Source: Competibacteraceae bacterium UBA2788
Lineage (GTDB): Bacteria; Pseudomonadota; Gammaproteobacteria; Competibacterales; Competibacteraceae
Length of the DNA: 6,674 nucleotides
Assembly (NCBI GenBank): GCA_002352185.1
Contig: DEHY01000120.1
Location: forward strand, 4,414 to 11,087
Direction: 5' to 3'
Below, in pieces: positions 1 to 4,315 of this stretch; within the stretch, counting starts at the first letter, position 1; each line of letters begins with the position of its first letter. The notes below the pieces were generated by a model that was not told where the DNA came from, did not search any database, and saw nothing but the letters and a program-made list of their open reading frames with translations. The position numbers and the translations under genes are program-made.

Positions 1-21
1 AAAGGGGGGTTGGGGGGATTT
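1..21 (-). repeat. Partial inverted copy of the C/G-tract palindromic repeat
   Basis: The first 21 bases read AAA, six G, TT, six G, ATTT. This is the exact reverse complement of the first 21 bases of the repeats at 3745 and 4193. The copy is cut by the window edge, so its other arm lies outside. Its orientation is opposite to the two downstream copies, so repeats of this family bracket the FecR-TPR-barrel gene and the small-protein genes. A chance exact match of 21 bases is very unlikely, although the low complexity of the sequence lowers that certainty a little. Confidence 0.85.
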
Positions 22-78
22 CGCAGCCCGATGCGGCTACAATCCATTCAAGGCTGCTATAGGATAAAAACAGCGGTT

Positions 79-87
79 TGCTATATT
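79..87 (+). promoter_or_regulatory. Candidate extended -10 promoter upstream of the FecR-TPR-barrel gene
   Basis: TG, one base, then TATATT (82-87) matches an extended -10 element with five of six bases of TATAAT. It sits in a locally AT-rich stretch and would start transcription near 94, leaving a leader of about 45 bases before the ATG at 139. No good -35 hexamer is found 16-18 bases upstream, which extended -10 promoters can tolerate. Between it and the gene lies a short inverted repeat, GTTGC at 95-99 and GCAAC at 114-118, which could be an operator or be chance. This is motif reading only. Confidence 0.35.
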
Positions 88-138
88 AAATACAGTTGCA
101 TTCAAACTGACACGCAACGGCGGCGCAATGATCACCCT

Positions 139-3100
139 ATGACTTTTCAACGACTGGCGCTCTCGCCCACATGGCTACTGCGATTTTGTCTCCTGTTCCT
201 GATCGCGCTGCTTCCCATCGGTTCCGCACGGGCGCAGCAGGCCGGTGAGGTCGTGAGCGTCCAGGGAACCGCCGATGTGCTGCGCGACGGGCGCTGGCAG
301 CCGATTCAATCGGGCGAGTCCCTGATCACGGGCGATGTGGTGCGAACCGGCGCGGGCAGCCGGGTCGCGATCCAGTTGATCAGCGGCACCCAGATCAAGC
401 TGAACGCGCACACCCAGTTGGAGTTTAAGCAGATCGCTCCCCCCTCCGAAGGCTTCGCTCCCACTACGACCCAGGTGCTAAAAAGCATCCTGCGGGTCTT
501 GAGCGGCGAAATCTGGGTGCGCAACAGCGGCGAACCGCTGGAAATCCAGACCGTGCCCGCGACCGCGACCATTCGCGGCACCGAATTCAATCTCGCCGTC
601 GGCCCCGGCGGTTCGGCGCAGTTGACCGTTCTTACGGGTCTGGTCGAATTCGGCAATCCGCACGGCAGCGTGCTGGTGGCGGCCAATGAACAGGCGAACG
701 TTACGGTCGGCGCCGCGCCGCGCAAATCCGTGCTGCTCAATCCACTCGATGCGGTGCAATGGTCATTCTACTATCCGGGCGCAGTCGGCGACCCGGCGGA
801 TCGCGATCCCACCCGCCGCGTAGACCCGCAATCCCCGCGCTACTGGACCCGGACCGCGCAGCGCCATTTGCAGCAAGGGCAGGTCGTTGAAGCGCAGCAG
901 GCGCTGGATCGGGCGCTGGCGCTCGATCCCAACGATGCGCTGGCCTATGGGCTGCGTTCCAATATCGCACTGGTGCAAAACCGCACGGCGCTGGCGCGGG
1001 CGGAGGCCGAGCGGGCGGTGGTCGCCGATCCCTTCTCACCCTCGGCGTATCTCAGCCTGAGTCTGGTCAAGCAGGCCGAGTTTGATTTGCCGGGCGCGCT
1101 GGCCGCCGCCCGGCAGGCGGTGAAATTCGATCCCGACCATGCCCAGGCGCTGATTCAGGAAAGCAGTCTGCTGTTCGGCATGGGCCGGATCAAGGATGCC
1201 GCCAGACTCGCCGAACAGGCGCGGCAAAAAGCGCCGAACGACGCCATGGTCAACACGGTGTGGGGCTTTCTGCAACTGGCGCGCAATCGGGTGAGCCTGG
1301 CCCGCGAAGCGTTCCAAAACGCCATCGCGCAGGATTCGACGCTGGGATTGCCGCATCTTGGCTTGGGGCTGGCGCTGTTCCGGGAGAACGACACCCGGGC
1401 GGCGGTCGACGAGATGCGCAAGGCGACGCTGCTGGAGCCGCAGGTGTCGCTTTACAACAGCTATCTCGGCAAGGCGTTTTATGAAGTCAAGCAGGATCGG
1501 CGGGCGCAGAGGTATCTGGAGAAGGCGAAGCGACTCGATCCCCGCGACCCTACGCCCTGGCTGTACGACGCCATTCGCCTGCAAAGCGTCAATCGCCCGG
1601 TTGAGGCGGTGGAAAATCTGCAAAAATCCATTGAATTAAACGATGACCGGGCCGTGTATCGGTCGCGGCTGCTGCTGGACGAGGATTGGGCGGCGCGGGC
1701 GGCGACGCTGGGGCACATTTACAATCAGGTTGGATTCCAGCAACTCGGCTTGCAGGAAGGCTGGAAATCGGTCAGCCGCGATCCCGCCAATTACTCGGCG
1801 CATCGGCTGCTGGCCGATTCCTATTCGGCGTTGCCGGGCATTGAATCGGCGCGGGTGAGCGAATTGCTGCAATCGCAGTTGTTGCAGCCGATCAATATCA
1901 CCCCAATCCAGCCGCAACTGGCGGAAACCAAATTGCTGATACCCAGCGCTGGGCCAATGACGCCCTCGCTGTATGAATTCAATCCGCTGCTGGTGCGCAA
2001 TCAGCCCACGCTGTTTTTCTCCGGCGTGGGCGGCAATGAGAACACCTGGGGCGATGACTTGATCGTGTCCGGCTTGACGGATCGGTTTTCCTACAGCATC
2101 GGCCAGTCCCGCTATCAGAGCAACGGCTACCGGGTCAATAATGATCTGGAGAATAACATCTACAATCTGTTCATCCAGACCGCCGTAATGCCGGGCTTCA
2201 ATCTCCAGGCCGAGTATCGGCATCGGGAAACGACCAGCGGCGACCTTCGCTCCAATTTTGATGGATCATTTCGTTCTTCCCAACGCCGCAATATTGATCA
2301 GGATACCGCCCGCATCGGGGCGCGTTATTCGCTGTCGCCCCAAACCGATGTGATCGCTTCGGTGATCTACACGGATCGAGACTCTGTTCTCAGCTTCCCG
2401 AATATCAATATCAATTTGGGATTAAGGTCAAAAGGCACTCAGGCGGAAGCCCAACTGCTTTATAAAGCGGAAAAATTTAATATGATCACGGGGCTTGGCG
2501 CCTATTCGTTGGACATCATTAGTAACAATAATAACCAACAGACTAGCACTACCGGCAACCAGCAAATCGCCTATAGTTACTCGAATATAAAAATTCCCGA
2601 TAATGTCATTTGGACCGTCGGTTTGAGCTATGAATCCGATGAGGATCTGAGCGCCAATTTGAATGAATTCAATCCGAAATTTGGCGTACAGTGGGCGATC
2701 AACGATTATGTTTCGCTGCGGGCCGCCGCCTTTAAGAGTGTTAAACGGGCATTTGCTTTTGAGCAAACTATTGAACCGACGCAAGTGGCCGGGTTTAATC
2801 AACTCACTGACTATGTAAATATGACCGTGTCGAAGAATTATGGCGTCGGTCTCGATATCCGGTTCAGTGATCAGCTTTTTGGCGGCTTGGGAGCGTTAAG
2901 ACGGGATACCGATATTCCCCTTGGAACGCTGGGAGCACCTGAATTCTATGAAATTTCTAATAATCAGGAGAATTTCTATAGCGCCTACTTGTATTGGTTT
3001 CCAAACCAAAGTTGGGCGATATCCACCTCATGGCTTTATGAGAAATTTGAGAATTACTGTACACGGTGTCAATTATTTTATTCAACTCCAGCCCAACTGA

Positions 3101-3432
3101 AAACCCTTTCATTACCTTTGAATTTCCAGTATTTTCACCCGTCCGGATTTTTTGCCGGACTGGGTATTGTTTATGTGAATCAGGATATTCAAACCCTTGA
3201 TCCCAGATCCTTAACCCTGTTGCCGATGCAAAACGAGGATTTTACCCTGATCAATGCCGGTTTGGGCTATCGCTTTCCCAAACGGTGGGGAATCATCGCC
3301 CTCCAGGCTAATAACCTGCTGGATAAACAATTTCATTTTCAGGATTACGGTTTTCAAACCGGGGATGGAACCGCTAATCCCCTCTACATTCCTGAGCGAA
3401 CCGTCCTTGCCCGACTGGTTCTTAACTTCTAG
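139..3432 (+). CDS. FecR-TPR-TonB-receptor-like outer-membrane beta-barrel protein
   Basis: This encodes a 1097-residue exported protein. Residues 1-32 form a Sec signal peptide with a hydrophobic core (LLRFCLLFLIALLPIG) and a cut after ARA. Residues about 36-195 are a FecR domain, with GEVVSVQGTADV, GDVVRTGAGSR, LSGEIWV and a TATIRGTEFNL core. Residues about 235-580 carry at least eight consecutive TPR units of about 34 residues, most ending in DP (LALDPNDALA, VKFDPDHAQA, RLDPRDPTP), and a ninth after a short break. A linker around 585-600 (QPINITPIQPQLAE) leads to a barrel, about 614-1097. The barrel has alternating strands and the TonB-receptor-type ending LLDKQFHF...PERTVLARLVLNF, with the terminal Phe used for outer-membrane assembly. 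No plug domain or TonB box is visible. From memory, the linker and a barrel motif EPTQVAGFNQ recur in a family of TPR/TonB-receptor-like proteins. The FecR and TPR parts should face the periplasm. ATG 139 was chosen because it sits directly before the signal peptide; the open frame upstream begins inside a repeat. No clear Shine-Dalgarno is seen. Substrate and function are unknown. Confidence 0.88.
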   Translation: MTFQRLALSPTWLLRFCLLFLIALLPIGSARAQQAGEVVSVQGTADVLRDGRWQPIQSGESLITGDVVRTGAGSRVAIQLISGTQIKLNAHTQLEFKQIAPPSEGFAPTTTQVLKSILRVLSGEIWVRNSGEPLEIQTVPATATIRGTEFNLAVGPGGSAQLTVLTGLVEFGNPHGSVLVAANEQANVTVGAAPRKSVLLNPLDAVQWSFYYPGAVGDPADRDPTRRVDPQSPRYWTRTAQRHLQQGQVVEAQQALDRALALDPNDALAYGLRSNIALVQNRTALARAEAERAVVADPFSPSAYLSLSLVKQAEFDLPGALAAARQAVKFDPDHAQALIQESSLLFGMGRIKDAARLAEQARQKAPNDAMVNTVWGFLQLARNRVSLAREAFQNAIAQDSTLGLPHLGLGLALFRENDTRAAVDEMRKATLLEPQVSLYNSYLGKAFYEVKQDRRAQRYLEKAKRLDPRDPTPWLYDAIRLQSVNRPVEAVENLQKSIELNDDRAVYRSRLLLDEDWAARAATLGHIYNQVGFQQLGLQEGWKSVSRDPANYSAHRLLADSYSALPGIESARVSELLQSQLLQPINITPIQPQLAETKLLIPSAGPMTPSLYEFNPLLVRNQPTLFFSGVGGNENTWGDDLIVSGLTDRFSYSIGQSRYQSNGYRVNNDLENNIYNLFIQTAVMPGFNLQAEYRHRETTSGDLRSNFDGSFRSSQRRNIDQDTARIGARYSLSPQTDVIASVIYTDRDSVLSFPNININLGLRSKGTQAEAQLLYKAEKFNMITGLGAYSLDIISNNNNQQTSTTGNQQIAYSYSNIKIPDNVIWTVGLSYESDEDLSANLNEFNPKFGVQWAINDYVSLRAAAFKSVKRAFAFEQTIEPTQVAGFNQLTDYVNMTVSKNYGVGLDIRFSDQLFGGLGALRRDTDIPLGTLGAPEFYEISNNQENFYSAYLYWFPNQSWAISTSWLYEKFENYCTRCQLFYSTPAQLKTLSLPLNFQYFHPSGFFAGLGIVYVNQDIQTLDPRSLTLLPMQNEDFTLINAGLGYRFPKRWGIIALQANNLLDKQFHFQDYGFQTGDGTANPLYIPERTVLARLVLNF

Positions 3433-3444
3433 CCACACCCACGC

Positions 3445-3450
3445 GGAGGA
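3445..3450 (+). promoter_or_regulatory. Strong ribosome binding site for the first small protein
   Basis: GGAGGA lies six bases before the ATG at 3457 and fixes that start. It falls in the 24-base gap after the stop of the barrel gene, so translation of the small gene is independent though transcription is probably shared. In the second copy of the small gene the equivalent DNA (GGAGCAGGATCAATG at 3899-3913) encodes the end of the signal peptide, so this site probably derives from former coding sequence. Confidence 0.75.
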
Positions 3451-3456
3451 AATCCA

Positions 3457-3702
3457 ATGAAGTTGACTGGCGTTGAAGTGCCTGTTGCAACCCTGGAAAA
3501 AATTGAGCCTAATACGGTTTTGGTGGTCATCTCTAATGACAAGGGAGAGATAAGAGTGGTGAAGGTCGATCACCATTCCATTCCCACCGGTGAATCTTTT
3601 TTGCGAGTATCTCCCAATAGTTCCGATACAGGGCAGCCTCAAGGCGGATGCTGGATACGTATTAATGGCACCGTAATATGGGTAGACCCATGCCCGTATT
3701 GA
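3457..3702 (+). CDS. Small protein with GGCW/DPCPY signature, first tandem copy, no signal peptide
   Basis: An 81-residue protein that I do not recognise. The body (residues 4-81) matches the second copy at 3839 at 60 of 78 positions, including an unbroken 19-residue identity FLRVSPNSSDTGQPQGGCW and the shared end DPCPY. Its two cysteines, C65 and C79, are both in this conserved C-terminal part. The N-terminal half has alternating hydrophobic residues (TVLVVIS, IRVVKV), suggesting a small beta-rich fold. Unlike the second copy it has no signal peptide: it starts MKLTGVEVP where the other reads MTGVEVP after its export signal. The start is well supported by GGAGGA at 3445-3450, and no earlier in-frame start provides a leader. 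The gene is 24 bases behind the barrel gene and probably in the same operon. It could be a cytoplasmic version, or a decaying copy that has lost its leader while its reading frame stays intact. Confidence 0.72.
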   Translation: MKLTGVEVPVATLEKIEPNTVLVVISNDKGEIRVVKVDHHSIPTGESFLRVSPNSSDTGQPQGGCWIRINGTVIWVDPCPY

Positions 3703-3805
3703 GTTGATGAGTGATCCCTGACCACCCTCGGCTCGATTAGGAACAAATCCCCCCAACCCCCCTTTGCCAAAGGGGGGTGTGAGCGAAGCGAGCGGGGGGA
3801 TTTTG
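3466..3805 (+). repeat. Direct duplication, copy A (small-protein body, tail and palindrome)
   Basis: These 340 bases align without gaps to 3914-4253 at a constant offset of 448. By my count identity is 106/135 in the first part of the coding region (3466-3600), 93/102 in the rest through the stop (3601-3702), and 100/103 in the non-coding tail plus palindromic repeat (3703-3805). Homology stops at ATTTTG. Upstream of 3466 there is weak residual similarity (GGAG..A....CAATGA) to the equivalent place in copy B. The unit looks like an old tandem duplication whose 3' part has been homogenised or constrained. Confidence 0.9.
3745..3803 (+). repeat. 59-base palindromic repeat between the two small genes
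   Basis: The element has an outer stem AAATCCCCCC (3745-3754) pairing with GGGGGGATTT (3794-3803). Inside is a hairpin with arms CCCCCCTTT (3757-3765) and AAAGGGGGG (3769-3777) around a GCC loop, followed by TGTGAGCGAAGCGAGC. That last part includes GCGAAGC (3783-3789), known as an unusually stable DNA mini-hairpin. An identical copy lies at 4193-4251 and half of an inverted one at 1-21. This resembles REP or MITE-type dispersed repeats. It may slow or end transcription, as the outer stem is followed by four T in total (3801-3804), but it is not a standard terminator. The complementary strand carries two adjacent runs of six G. Confidence 0.9.
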
Positions 3806-3825
3806 ACAATCTGCAATACTGCAAT

Positions 3826-3830
3826 AGGAG
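3826..3830 (+). promoter_or_regulatory. Ribosome binding site for the second small protein, preceded by a tandem octamer
   Basis: AGGAG lies eight bases before the ATG at 3839 and supports that start over the open frame that begins inside the palindromic repeat at 3764. Directly upstream, CTGCAATA is repeated perfectly in tandem (3811-3818 and 3819-3826). The octamer may be a protein or RNA contact site or a replication-slippage product; no known binding motif is recognised. Confidence 0.7.
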
Positions 3831-3838
3831 ATTTAGTC

Positions 3839-4150
3839 ATGAAAAAGCTGGCTCTCGTGATGGCGGTTATCAGTACGCTGTGCAGCTTCACTGCTTTTGG
3901 AGCAGGATCAATGACGGGCGTTGAAGTGCCGTTTGAAACCCTGTCCAAAATCGAGCCTAACACGGTTTTTATAGTAATCTCGGATGAGAAGGGAGTAGTG
4001 AAAATAGTGAAGGTCAATCACAACTCCATTCCAATCGGTGAACCTTTTTTGCGGGTATCTCCCAATAGTTCCGATACAGGGCAGCCTCAAGGCGGATGCT
4101 GGGTACGCATTAATGGTCTTGTAATATGGATGGACCCATGCCCGTATTGA
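3839..4150 (+). CDS. Small exported protein with GGCW/DPCPY signature, second tandem copy
   Basis: A 103-residue protein of no family I recognise. Residues 1-21 form a Sec signal peptide (MKKLALVMAVISTLCSFTAFG) with a likely cut after AFG, so the mature protein should be about 82 residues in the periplasm or beyond. From residue 26 it matches the first copy at 60 of 78 positions. The mature part contains exactly two cysteines, C87 and C101, inside the conserved GGCW and DPCPY motifs; in an oxidising compartment they could form a disulfide. There is no lipobox, so it should not be a lipoprotein. AGGAG at 3826-3830 supports the start. A second start is possible at Met25 (ATG 3911), preceded by GGAG at 3899-3902; it would give a leaderless form like the first copy. 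The gene lies between two identical palindromic repeats, downstream of the barrel gene, which suggests but does not prove an envelope partnership. Confidence 0.82.
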   Translation: MKKLALVMAVISTLCSFTAFGAGSMTGVEVPFETLSKIEPNTVFIVISDEKGVVKIVKVNHNSIPIGEPFLRVSPNSSDTGQPQGGCWVRINGLVIWMDPCPY

Positions 4151-4253
4151 GTTAATGAGTTATCCCTGACCACCCTCGGCTCGATTAGGAGCAAATCCCC
4201 CCAACCCCCCTTTGCCAAAGGGGGGTGTGAGCGAAGCGAGCGGGGGGATTTTG
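3914..4253 (+). repeat. Direct duplication, copy B (small-protein body, tail and palindrome)
   Basis: This is the partner of 3466-3805 at an offset of 448 bases. It contains the body of the second small gene, its 42-base non-coding tail (4151-4192) and the palindromic repeat. The tail differs from copy A at three positions and the palindrome at none. The 108 bases between copies (3806-3913) hold the ribosome binding site and signal peptide that only the second gene has. Confidence 0.9.
4193..4251 (+). repeat. 59-base palindromic repeat after the second small gene
   Basis: This copy is identical base for base to 3745-3803, with the same nested stems and GCGAAGC mini-hairpin. It lies 42 bases after the stop of the second small gene and 64 bases before the kinase start, so it is placed to separate or attenuate transcription between the two halves of the cluster. 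It was probably copied together with the small gene rather than inserted separately, because the alignment with the upstream copy runs on without a gap. Confidence 0.9.
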
Positions 4254-4315
4254 CCAAAGTTCAACTGGATTTTCCGTTTACTCTAAAAGTCCCGCTTTTT
4301 CCGTGAATTGACGCC
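4254..4315 (+). other. Intergenic region before the CHASE2 kinase gene
   Basis: These 62 non-coding bases contain TTTTCCGT twice (4270-4277 and 4297-4304, 27 bases apart). The best promoter-like pair is TTCAAC (4260-4265) and TCTAAA (4282-4287) with a 16-base spacer, matching three and four of six consensus bases, so it is weak. No Shine-Dalgarno is seen before the kinase start. A promoter for the two-component operon is expected here only if the repeats interrupt read-through. Confidence 0.4.

Noticed and set aside
10..138. N-terminal extension of the barrel protein by 43 residues
   Set aside because: The extended frame begins inside the palindromic repeat and would bury the signal peptide behind a polar Arg-rich segment. 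ATG 139 gives a normal signal peptide.
1900..1980. TonB box or plug domain before the barrel
   Set aside because: The linker between the TPRs and barrel is only about 30 residues and shows no plug motifs, so active TonB-dependent transport is not supported.
3745..3803. Repeat as a standard intrinsic terminator
   Set aside because: The inner hairpin is followed by TGTGAG rather than a T-run, and the outer stem by only four T interrupted by G. It is better called a palindromic repeat with possible attenuation.
3803..3808. Perfect TTGACA as a -35 element before the second small gene
   Set aside because: At 16-18 bases downstream only AGGAG-type sequence (the ribosome binding site) is found and no -10 hexamer. 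The copy at 4251 reads TTGCCA, so the match appears to be a by-product of the repeat edge.
3764..3838. Extension of the second small protein upstream of its signal peptide
   Set aside because: The extra codons are translated repeat sequence, and AGGAG at 3826-3830 marks ATG 3839 as the start.
3211..4017. Long open frame on the - strand (268 codons) across the small genes
   Set aside because: It runs antisense to the barrel end, the first small gene and part of the second, and is partly made of the palindromic repeat. It has no domain sense, while the + strand genes have binding sites, a signal peptide and paralogy.
3745..4251. CRISPR array suggested by two identical short repeats
   Set aside because: There are only two copies 448 bases apart, with a gene between them and no spacer regularity.
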